DNA of 5,678 bases from Planctomycetota bacterium (GTDB taxonomy: Bacteria > Planctomycetota > Phycisphaerae > Sedimentisphaerales > Anaerobacaceae): contig JAGLTN010000441.1 in the NCBI GenBank assembly GCA_023135255.1, positions 1-5,678 on the forward strand, in the 5' to 3' direction. This document shows, in pieces, positions 1 through 4,827 of the stretch; position 1 is the stretch's first letter, and every line of letters begins with the position of its first letter. Made by a program: the position numbers and the translations under genes. The notes beneath the pieces are model-generated. The model did not search any database. It was not told where the DNA came from and saw only the letters and a list, made by a program, of their open reading frames with translations.

Positions 1-383
1 ACACAATTTTTAATCTCAGGGTAACTTTCATGGCCATTGACCATAGCCCCGCCATTACTATCTGAAATATTATCAACAAAGAAGCAGTTCATAATTGAAG
101 GCGAACTCCAATAATTATTAAAAATTGCACCTCCGCCGACATCATTAATGTTAGTCGATTGATTTCCAATAAATTTACAATTTACAATCTCAGGAGATGA
201 CTCATCATTAAACACCGCACCGCCTATACCAGCTTCATTACCTTCAAACGTACAATTGGTTATTTTCGCCGATGGGCAACATGTATTATACATCGCACCT
301 CCCACACCAAGACTTGTATTATTTCTAAAGATACAGTTAGAAACAACAGGAGAAACGGAACTGTTGTACATCCCCGCACCGCC
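1..383 (-). repeat. POMP-like beta-helix repeats, about 4.7 units
   Basis: Degenerate protein-level tandem repeats of 25-31 residues, measured between successive Asn-Cys pairs (27, 25, 31, 27). Each unit carries GGA[GMVI], a [YFV]N, and FxxN. Variants in order are FRNN, FEGN, FIGN and FVDN. The DNA copies are diverged, so this is an old structural repeat and not a recent tandem duplication. Confidence 0.75.
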
Positions 384-506
384 ATGGCTGTTGCGATATC
401 CTTTTTCAATAATAAATCCATCAAGAATAGCGTCAGCACCTCTGGTAACAATATAGCTGTTGTACAAGTCATCATCTATCGCTGACTGGTCAATATCACC
501 GCCCAT
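1..506 (-). CDS. Parallel beta-helix (POMP-like repeat) protein, 5' part, runs off the left edge
   Basis: I read this frame directly from the minus strand; 168 codons are visible with no stop before the window edge, so the 3' end is missing. After about 40 residues (including a DGF motif at 29-31) the protein becomes a series of repeats with GGA[GMVI] followed by aromatic-Asn, then a Ser-Pro or similar turn, Asn-Cys (57-58, 84-85, 109-110, 140-141, 167-168) and FxxN (60-63, 87-90, 112-115, 143-146). GGA[ILV] plus FxxN is the hallmark of chlamydial polymorphic outer membrane protein repeats and of the large secreted beta-helix proteins common in Planctomycetota, which are usually extracellular or cell-surface. 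The start at 506 is chosen because GGAGG lies 8 nt upstream; an in-frame ATG at 512 overlaps the stop of the preceding gene as ATGA. There is no signal peptide, which is odd for this family and suggests a 5'-truncated or rearranged gene. Its substrate or partner is unknown. Confidence 0.8.
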   Translation of the reverse strand, partial: MGGDIDQSAIDDDLYNSYIVTRGADAILDGFIIEKGYRNSHGGAGMYNSSVSPVVSNCIFRNNTSLGVGGAMYNTCCPSAKITNCTFEGNEAGIGGAVFNDESSPEIVNCKFIGNQSTNINDVGGGAIFNNYWSSPSIMNCFFVDNISDSNGGAMVNGHESYPEIKNC

Positions 507-508
507 TC

Positions 509-1180
509 TCATCTCCTCCGTCGCAAAAGGCCAATCGCCCCCAAAGCCAGCAACGCCAAACTGCATGGCTCAGGAATAACTTCGATAGATGTTGCCTCAC
601 CATTTAAATAAAGGTTGCCATCTGGTCCGGGTAAGTAAATCCCAAAGTCATTGGTATAATCAAAACCAGACAAATCGGGAAAATCTAAAGGAAATGCATC
701 CGTTGGCACAATATCAGGATCCATTGTTTGTAAAACCAAATTACATAGAGGTGGAAGCTTCCATGAAACACTACCTATAGTAACAGGCTGGCCATTTTCA
801 TATATGATTCCACTACTTGTCATGCTATTACCAAAAGTGTAACCAGTATCAGAACCACCTCCAGGAACAGGTACAAAATTTTCCCCTGTTACAATCTCTA
901 AGATACCTTCAGTAGAATTAAAAACATAATCCCCTACTGTAACAAGAGCTCCGGTCGAAACATAGTAACCATGGTTACTAATAGGATTCTGATCTATCAA
1001 ATCTTCATAGTAAATCAAAGCCGAAAACTCCGTTCCAACATCAACACTATCCCCCCATTCATATATGCCGTATTCCTCAATTGATGTAACAACCCCTTCT
1101 ACCCGAACAATTGTTACCGCATTAGCTGAAACCGCTAAGCAAAAAAACGGCACAAAAATCAAAATTGACAGTTTCTTCAT
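509..1180 (-). CDS. PEP-CTERM sorting domain-containing secreted protein
   Basis: A 223-residue exported protein. Residues 1-21 form a signal peptide: Lys-Lys at 2-3, a hydrophobic core, and an Ala-Asn-Ala cleavage site at 19-21. The mature part is acidic and rich in Gly, Thr, Val, Tyr and Asp, as expected of an extracellular beta-sandwich. The C-terminus is a textbook PEP-CTERM signal: Pro-Glu-Pro at 203-205, a hydrophobic helix at about 207-219 and four terminal Arg. In known systems such signals are recognised by an exosortase in the inner membrane and the protein is delivered to the surface or exopolysaccharide. No exosortase is in this window. The start is supported by AGGAG 8 nt upstream. 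The segment at about 160-201, with DAFP, then DLSGFDY and a final strand leading into the PEP motif, resembles a domain I associate with planctomycete PEP-CTERM proteins; this is from memory. The biochemical role is unknown. The gene's stop overlaps the start region of the following beta-helix gene. Confidence 0.9.
   Translation of the reverse strand: MKKLSILIFVPFFCLAVSANAVTIVRVEGVVTSIEEYGIYEWGDSVDVGTEFSALIYYEDLIDQNPISNHGYYVSTGALVTVGDYVFNSTEGILEIVTGENFVPVPGGGSDTGYTFGNSMTSSGIIYENGQPVTIGSVSWKLPPLCNLVLQTMDPDIVPTDAFPLDFPDLSGFDYTNDFGIYLPGPDGNLYLNGEATSIEVIPEPCSLALLALGAIGLLRRRR
515..519 (-). promoter_or_regulatory. Shine-Dalgarno GGAGG inside the PEP-CTERM Arg codons
   Basis: GGAGG is formed by the CGG-AGG codons of the poly-Arg tail of the upstream gene. 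It lies 8 nt before the ATG at 506 and only 2 nt before the ATG at 512, which favours the start at 506. It implies translational coupling of the beta-helix gene to the PEP-CTERM gene. Confidence 0.6.
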
Positions 1181-1188
1181 AATAATCT

Positions 1189-1193
1189 CTCCT
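1189..1193 (-). promoter_or_regulatory. Ribosome binding site of the PEP-CTERM gene
   Basis: AGGAG on the minus strand, 8 nt before the ATG at 1180. It fixes the start codon, and the signal peptide that follows agrees with it. Confidence 0.7.
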
Positions 1194-1212
1194 ATAATGG
1201 CGTTCTTATTTC

Positions 1213-1234
1213 AGGGCTGATATTTTTCAGCCCT
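1213..1234 (-). promoter_or_regulatory. Stem-loop in the leader of the PEP-CTERM gene
   Basis: A perfect 8-bp inverted repeat, AGGGCTGA and TCAGCCCT, with a 6-nt loop, 20 nt upstream of the Shine-Dalgarno site. In the minus-strand transcript no U-run follows it, so it is not an obvious terminator of that RNA. On the plus strand TTTT is present at its end, so it could instead stop antisense transcription. Its left-strand arm can also pair with 1284-1292 (see findings). Confidence 0.45.
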
Positions 1235-1638
1235 TTTAATCACAAAAAATCAGGGCAGAAATACTCTGCAACCAATGAAATCAAAAAGGGCTATGCCACG
1301 CTCCCATGATTCCTACCACACCAACTATATTTTATACCATTTCTTTATATTAATCAAGCAATTTTTTTTTGCTTAAAATCATATCCCTGCTGCAATTTAG
1401 CAAAAACCGCCTAAAAAGCTTTTCTTCATATATTATAGATGCAATAAAACCCCCATCTGTTACGAAAAAAATTGTAATTTTATAAAAAATCTTTTCTTAT
1501 GCCCGATTTTGCCCAAAAACCTCACCAAAATCACCAATCCCCCACCTAAAAAAACACGAACAAACAATGCGATTTCAGCATTGAAAATGCAATATGTACT
1601 TGAGAAATTTAGCCTTTCAGGCCGATAAGTATAAAAGT
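1235..1638. other. Divergent intergenic region without a supported gene
   Basis: About 400 bp between the divergent PEP-CTERM and zinc-ribbon genes. It is AT-rich, with a run of nine T at 1362-1370, a C-rich and G-poor tract at about 1501-1560, and a short hairpin GCATT-GAA-AATGC at 1578-1590 just before the possible upstream start at 1594. The promoters of both neighbours must lie here or near it, but I see no convincing -35/-10 pair. The long minus-strand open frame over 1460-1864 lies mostly opposite the zinc-ribbon gene and has no protein-like features. Confidence 0.5.
1255..1269. repeat. Inverted repeat GCAGA-N5-TCTGC
   Basis: A perfect 5-bp inverted repeat around a 5-nt centre, upstream of the PEP-CTERM gene. 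It could be a small RNA hairpin in the leader or a DNA operator; the sequence alone does not decide. Confidence 0.3.
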
Positions 1639-2352
1639 ATGAAAATTGATACAAGGAAAACCAAAGAATGTCAGTTCTGCGCTGAGATAATTCAGGCAAA
1701 GGCCATAAAGTGTCGCTATTGCGGCGAATATCAAAATACCAACAAGGCTGTGGCACTTCGAAGACGTGAATCCGCCGATGAAGAAGTCGAACAAGAGCAG
1801 GAAGGAACGGATGATATTCTTTTCGAGGCTGGCCCTTCGCTTTTAGGAATGCTTGGCTTCGCAATCAAAGCGATGCTTCTCGCCTGCATCGGAGTATTGT
1901 TATTAGCATCGCCCATAGCAAATCTCATAAAAAATCTGACGCAAAAGCTGCTCAACTATCAGCTAAGCGATAATATTTATAACGCGATAGTCAATTACAA
2001 AATGGTGCTGGGCCTTGGGCTTATTATATTCGCCCTGCTTTTGATACTGTGGAAAGTAATTAAGCTCAAAACGGTTCATTATCAGGTCTCTGTTGACAGG
2101 ATCGAATACAGCCGAGGTATTTTCGACAGACGCGTTGACAATATAGACATGTTTCGGGTTATCGATCTGAAAATGAGAAGGTCGCTGATAGACTGCATTT
2201 TAGGAATAGGCTCTATTGGGCTGATAACTAACGACAAGACCGACCCAGAATTTGAATTTGAGAAGATAAAAGACAGCAGAAAACTTTACGATATCATTAA
2301 AAACGCCAGCTTAGAGGCAGACGCTGCTCGCGGGGTTATCCATCTGGAATAA
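1639..2352 (+). CDS. Zinc-ribbon, two-helix membrane protein with bacterial PH-like domain
   Basis: With the start at 1639 the protein has 237 residues. Residues 10-30 form a zinc ribbon with Cys11-x2-Cys14 and Cys25-x2-Cys28, in the CxFCAExIQxxAxKCRYCGE style often found at the N-terminus of membrane proteins. An acidic linker (about 45-60) follows, then membrane helices at about 72-95 and 121-142. Residues about 145-225 resemble the bPH2 (YdbS-like) domain: a strand pair with YQVSVDRIEYSRGIF, then DNIDMFRVIDLKMRRSLIDCILGIGSIGLIT. bPH2 proteins are membrane-associated and mostly of unknown function; I infer an envelope role. An in-frame ATG at 1594 would add 15 residues, but the family normally begins shortly before the Cys motif. 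Neither start has a clear Shine-Dalgarno site, so the start is uncertain. The next gene lies 157 bp downstream and has its own promoter. Confidence 0.8.
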   Translation: MKIDTRKTKECQFCAEIIQAKAIKCRYCGEYQNTNKAVALRRRESADEEVEQEQEGTDDILFEAGPSLLGMLGFAIKAMLLACIGVLLLASPIANLIKNLTQKLLNYQLSDNIYNAIVNYKMVLGLGLIIFALLLILWKVIKLKTVHYQVSVDRIEYSRGIFDRRVDNIDMFRVIDLKMRRSLIDCILGIGSIGLITNDKTDPEFEFEKIKDSRKLYDIIKNASLEADAARGVIHLE

Positions 2353-2380
2353 TACCCGGAAAGAAGCAAAAACCAAAACT

Positions 2381-2400
2381 AAGGCCTTTTAAAAGGTGTT
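2381..2400 (+). terminator. Possible weak terminator after the zinc-ribbon gene
   Basis: The 12-bp palindrome CCTTTTAAAAGG (2385-2396) followed by TGTTTT, about 30 nt after the stop. Allowing a 4-nt loop the stem is only 4 bp, so it would be a poor intrinsic terminator. It is the only candidate before the next promoter. Confidence 0.25.
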
Positions 2401-2441
2401 TTGAGTATAAAATATTGTTCATATTAGATTTAAGGTCGGCA

Positions 2442-2469
2442 TTGACATTATTGCTCATATCTATATAAT
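2442..2469 (+). promoter_or_regulatory. Perfect-consensus sigma-70 promoter
   Basis: TTGACA at 2442-2447 and TATAAT at 2464-2469 with a 16-bp spacer, both hexamers identical to the housekeeping consensus. Transcription would start near 2476, about 34 nt before the ATG at 2510. A short inverted repeat CACTG-T-CAGTG (2475-2485) sits exactly on the predicted start site and could be an operator. Confidence 0.7.
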
Positions 2470-2497
2470 ATAAGCACTGTCAGTGACGGCTTTTTTA

Positions 2498-2503
2498 AAG
2501 GGG
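2498..2503 (+). promoter_or_regulatory. Ribosome binding site deciding the start at 2510
   Basis: AAGGGG, 6 nt before the ATG at 2510. The longer frame begins with GTG at 2483, which would fall only about 7 nt after the predicted transcription start and has no Shine-Dalgarno site. Confidence 0.65.
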
Positions 2504-2509
2504 CTAACT

Positions 2510-3484
2510 ATGGAAAGAGATGAACTTCAAAAACGTTTTAAATGGCATATCATTATTTCCGCTGCTGTTGTCATAATTATTATCTCTCTTGCTTTATTTA
2601 CAGATGTTTTTCTCAAAGCAAGGGTAGACTCACTTCTGAATCTATTGTTCCTTGTAGGCGGCATCATCATACTGGCGACGATAGTAACAATGCTTTCGAC
2701 AGTAGTGAAGATGCTCGCTGTAGTCAAGCAAAGCAATATCAAGCTCGAACAGCTTGGCAGTTCCCTTGAAAAAATGCGATCGACACTAACGCAGGTCAAC
2801 CAGACCACACGTATCAGCGAAACTGCCAAGACTATTGCTTACCACGAATCGGACAAGCAGACATTGCAGGAGGCAGTTTTTGACAGGCTTCAACTGCCGG
2901 ATTTTAAAGCTGCTTTTGAAATGATCGATGACATCGCAGCCTGCACAGAATATAAATCGCTTGCTGAACAGCTGAGAGCGGAAGCTGAAAGGTACAAAAA
3001 CGCAACAACGCAGGAAAGAATTAACCAGGTAATAATCCAGATAGAAAACCTGCTTGACGATCATCAGTGGGTCAAAGCCAGTATGCGTATCGAAAGGCTT
3101 ATAAAAGATCACCCTGGCAGCGAGAAAGCAAAAGCTACAAGGCAAAAGCTGCTGGAAAAGAAGATCGAACGCAAACGAATATTGCTCAATGCCTGGGATG
3201 ATGCTGTAAAGAGGGAAGATACCGACAGAAGCATTGAGATACTTCAGGAGCTTGATATGTACCTCAGTCCGAATGAAGCTCTTGCTCTGAAAGAGGGAGC
3301 AAGGGATGTTTTCAGAAACAAACTGCATAACCTCGGTGTACAGTTCTCGCTGGCGATCTCTGAAAAAAGGTGGGACAATGCTTTCCAAACAGGCAAACAG
3401 ATAGTGCGGGATTTCCCCAACAGCAAAATGGCTGAAGAGATCCGGGAAAAAATAGATGTTCTGAAAATAAAAGTTCAGCAATAA
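2510..3484 (+). CDS. Membrane-anchored coiled-coil/TPR-like repeat protein
   Basis: A 324-residue protein that I do not recognise by name. Two membrane helices lie at about 14-35 and 43-70, joined by a short loop with TDVFLKARVDS. A coiled-coil-like stretch at about 74-100 follows. From about 115 to the end the protein is all helical, with units resembling TPR or BamD-type repeats: QWVKASMRIERLIKDHPGS at 186-204 and RWDNAFQTGKQIVRDFPNS at 287-305, each of the form W-x-x-A ending in [KR]DxPxS. Between them is a more degenerate unit at about 228-255. With both helices close to the N-terminus, the large C-terminal part probably lies on one side of the membrane, most simply the cytoplasm; the side is inference. 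TPR-like repeats usually bind other proteins, so a scaffolding role is plausible. The gene has its own consensus promoter and appears to be monocistronic. The start was moved 27 bp downstream of the longest frame because of the Shine-Dalgarno site. Confidence 0.75.
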   Translation: MERDELQKRFKWHIIISAAVVIIIISLALFTDVFLKARVDSLLNLLFLVGGIIILATIVTMLSTVVKMLAVVKQSNIKLEQLGSSLEKMRSTLTQVNQTTRISETAKTIAYHESDKQTLQEAVFDRLQLPDFKAAFEMIDDIAACTEYKSLAEQLRAEAERYKNATTQERINQVIIQIENLLDDHQWVKASMRIERLIKDHPGSEKAKATRQKLLEKKIERKRILLNAWDDAVKREDTDRSIEILQELDMYLSPNEALALKEGARDVFRNKLHNLGVQFSLAISEKRWDNAFQTGKQIVRDFPNSKMAEEIREKIDVLKIKVQQ

Positions 3485-3505
3485 CTGCATTTTCAGCTTT
3501 GATAA

Positions 3506-3539
3506 TCCTGAAATATCAGCGTTTTGCACTTTTTCAGGA
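3506..3539 (+). terminator. Stem-loop after the TPR-like gene, possible terminator
   Basis: TCCTGAAA (3506-3513) pairs with TTTCAGGA (3532-3539) around an 18-nt loop, 22 nt after the stop. No clean U-run follows, so if it acts it may be an RNA 3'-end stabiliser or a weak terminator. Confidence 0.3.
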
Positions 3540-3622
3540 GAAAATTAAACTTGGCGATTATTTCTTTTTTCGTCTCAAAAGGCTATTCTTTGGAAATATT
3601 TGAAAAAAAACCGAAAATTTAC

Positions 3623-3648
3623 GGAACAGCAGGGCTGTTAATTGCGTC
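3623..3648 (+). promoter_or_regulatory. Candidate ECF-sigma-type promoter upstream of the sigma gene
   Basis: GGAAC at 3623-3627 and CGTC at 3645-3648 are separated by 17 bp. Many ECF sigma factors recognise an AAC-containing -35 element and a CGTC-like -10 element at this distance, and they often transcribe their own gene. The predicted start lies near 3655, about 40 nt before the TTG start codon. The near-palindrome CCG-A-AAATTT-A-CGG (3611-3624) and the inverted repeat AACAGC-AGG-GCTGTT (3625-3639) overlap the -35 region and spacer. Confidence 0.5.
3625..3639. repeat. Inverted repeat AACAGC-N3-GCTGTT in the sigma promoter
   Basis: A perfect 6-bp inverted repeat with a 3-nt centre. It lies between the proposed -35 and -10 elements, the position of a repressor operator. 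AACAGC also occurs twice as a direct repeat upstream of the HTH-receiver gene (5510 and 5525), a link that may be chance. Confidence 0.4.
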
Positions 3649-3684
3649 TATACGTTTGAATTGGTGCAAGCATTATCTGCAAAA

Positions 3685-3689
3685 GGGAG
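3685..3689 (+). promoter_or_regulatory. Ribosome binding site for the TTG start of the sigma gene
   Basis: GGGAG, 6 nt before the TTG at 3696. No in-frame ATG or GTG is close by, and the sigma-2 homology begins within the first 25 residues, so this rare start codon is the best choice. Confidence 0.6.
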
Positions 3690-3695
3690 TGTGCT

Positions 3696-4244
3696 TTGGA
3701 TAAACAACCCGATTCGCTTGCTGTCAGATTGAAATCGGCAGACCGCTTGGCTGCTGCTGAGTTGGTAGATTTGTATTATGAACAGATATACCGTTATATC
3801 AGAAGGATGGGTTTTGGTTGTGCCGCCAGTGAAGACTTGACGCAGGATGTATTTTTTCAGGCTTGGCGACACATAGCGCAGCTTCGAAGCGACAAAATGC
3901 TCAGACCCTGGCTTTATAGGATCGCAACGAATGCTGCAAGAACCCAGCTAAGAAAAAAACGTAGAGATACCTCTCTTGAAGAAGATGAATTAGTAGATGG
4001 CAGTTCCCAGAGCTGGGAAAAAGTTGAGAACAAGGAATTGCTTTTACAACTAAAAAAAGAAATAGATAACCTGCCGACGAAATTAAAACAGGTTGTCCTT
4101 TTGCACTACATGCAGCACCTGACGATAGCTGAAACTGCTGATGCAATTTGTACAGGACAAGGGACGGTAAAGAGCAGGATCAGCCGTGCATTGAGAAAAC
4201 TCCGAAAGCAGTTAGAAATAAAAAACGAGAAAAACAATGAGTAA
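3696..4244 (+). CDS. ECF-family RNA polymerase sigma-70 factor
   Basis: A 182-residue protein, typical length for the ECF family, which directs RNA polymerase to a dedicated promoter set in response to a signal. The sigma-2 domain covers about 20-90, with LYYEQIYRYIRRMG leading into ASEDLTQDVFFQAWRHI (44-60), the core-binding and -10 recognition region; PWLYRIATNAARTQLRKKRR at 71-90 is the end of region 2. An acidic linker (91-112) is followed by sigma-4 at about 118-174, with LPTKLKQVVLLHYMQHLTIAETAD and the recognition helix segment GTVKSRISRALRKLRKQL. Region 3 is absent, as expected. The gene starts with TTG. Its 3' end overlaps the next gene by 8 bp, so the two are translationally coupled, the usual arrangement for a sigma factor and its regulator. 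A possible self-promoter lies upstream. The signal and regulon are not visible. Confidence 0.93.
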   Translation: MDKQPDSLAVRLKSADRLAAAELVDLYYEQIYRYIRRMGFGCAASEDLTQDVFFQAWRHIAQLRSDKMLRPWLYRIATNAARTQLRKKRRDTSLEEDELVDGSSQSWEKVENKELLLQLKKEIDNLPTKLKQVVLLHYMQHLTIAETADAICTGQGTVKSRISRALRKLRKQLEIKNEKNNE

Positions 4245-4776
4245 AAAAAATATTGAAAAATTACTTTCTGATCTGACCCAGGTAACAGCAGAGCCGGTAA
4301 GAAAAGGCCTCAGCGAAGATATCAAAAACAGGATACCACATAAGCTAATACCGCATAAGGGTAAAGATACTATCAACATTATGATAGATCTGCGGATTAG
4401 CAAGCTCACCGCAGCAGCGGCAATAATTATCACTTTGATATTGTGCGTAAACTTTTTGGGCGACAAAAACACCGACAATTTAGGGCTTGTGCAGGAAAGT
4501 AAACTGCTTGTTAATTATTTTCTCTCCGGAGGCCATAAAGCCATTGAAAACAATGAATATGCAGGTATGGAAAAATATTATAACCAACTGCTCAAACAAG
4601 GCGAAGATGTTATCTATTACGGCAACACTATTAAACCCGGCGACGGCGATGCAATATTGATGCAATTCAAAACCAACGAAGGCAAATACCGGATAATATT
4701 CGGGGATATGAAATCGAAAACTGTAACAGCCCAGGAACTTATTAAATTGCAATCGGAAATGCTGCTGAAAAAATAA
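4237..4776 (+). CDS. Single-pass membrane protein coupled to the ECF sigma factor, candidate anti-sigma factor
   Basis: A 179-residue protein with a charged N-terminal part (1-54), one membrane helix at about 55-74 and a C-terminal domain of about 105 residues. The N-terminal segment starts with an amphipathic helix, KKNIEKLLSDLTQVTAEPV, and contains an IPHKLIPHK repeat-like stretch at 33-41. It lacks the HxxxCxxC zinc anti-sigma motif; its only Cys is inside the membrane helix. The C-terminal domain has short beta-like segments (DVIYYGNTI, DAILMQFKT, KYRIIFGDM) and a final helix, and may sense something outside the membrane. Topology and genetic coupling suggest that the N-terminus holds the sigma factor at the membrane, but this is inference from context. 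It resembles small proteins that I associate with Phycisphaerae sigma operons (from memory). The start overlaps the sigma stop by 8 bp; the Shine-Dalgarno site is weak, consistent with reinitiation. A strong terminator directly follows the stop. Confidence 0.7.
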   Translation: MSKKNIEKLLSDLTQVTAEPVRKGLSEDIKNRIPHKLIPHKGKDTINIMIDLRISKLTAAAAIIITLILCVNFLGDKNTDNLGLVQESKLLVNYFLSGGHKAIENNEYAGMEKYYNQLLKQGEDVIYYGNTIKPGDGDAILMQFKTNEGKYRIIFGDMKSKTVTAQELIKLQSEMLLKK

Positions 4777-4777
4777 A

Positions 4778-4803
4778 AAAGGCCTGCGACTAAACAGGCC
4801 TTT
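4778..4803. terminator. Bidirectional intrinsic terminator
   Basis: A perfect 9-bp stem, AAAGGCCTG and CAGGCCTTT, with an 8-nt loop. On the plus strand TTTATTTATT follows, and on the minus strand the stem leads into TTTTTTATTTTTT. It lies 1 nt after the stop of the sigma-operon membrane protein and 24 nt after the stop of the convergent HTH-receiver gene, so it can serve both. Confidence 0.9.
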
Positions 4804-4827
4804 ATTTATTAAATGAAAGAGTATGCT

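Noticed and set aside
510..566. In-frame upstream extension of the beta-helix frame to an ATG at 566, giving a segment with AGFGGD that resembles the N-terminal region of related proteins
   Set aside because: It lies wholly within the C-terminal sorting signal of the PEP-CTERM gene, whose PEP motif, hydrophobic helix and Arg tail are convincing. The match is probably a chance result of reading Gly/Leu/Arg codons in another frame, and no Shine-Dalgarno site precedes 566.
1284..1303. Sigma-54-like promoter for the PEP-CTERM gene (TGGCAT on the minus strand)
   Set aside because: The -24 half fits, but the required GC at the -12 position is missing (TT at that spacing).
1356..1374. AAGCAA-T-run-TTGCTT as a terminator
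   Set aside because: The stem is only 6 bp and AT-rich, the T-run is in the loop and not after the stem, and no transcript is known to end there.
1594..1638. Upstream ATG at 1594 as start of the zinc-ribbon gene
   Set aside because: The additional 15 residues do not look like part of the ribbon, and no Shine-Dalgarno site is present. It is not excluded, because the start at 1639 also lacks one.
1460..1864. 134-codon minus-strand open frame
   Set aside because: It overlaps the well-supported zinc-ribbon gene and AT-rich intergenic DNA, with biased composition and no domain features.
2483..2509. GTG start giving nine additional residues for the TPR-like protein
   Set aside because: It would sit about 7 nt from the predicted transcription start without a Shine-Dalgarno site, while AAGGGG is ideally placed for 2510.
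2786..3529. 247-codon minus-strand open frame
   Set aside because: It is antisense to the TPR-like gene and shows Cys/Phe-rich composition typical of the reverse reading of a helical Lys/Glu/Ala-rich gene.
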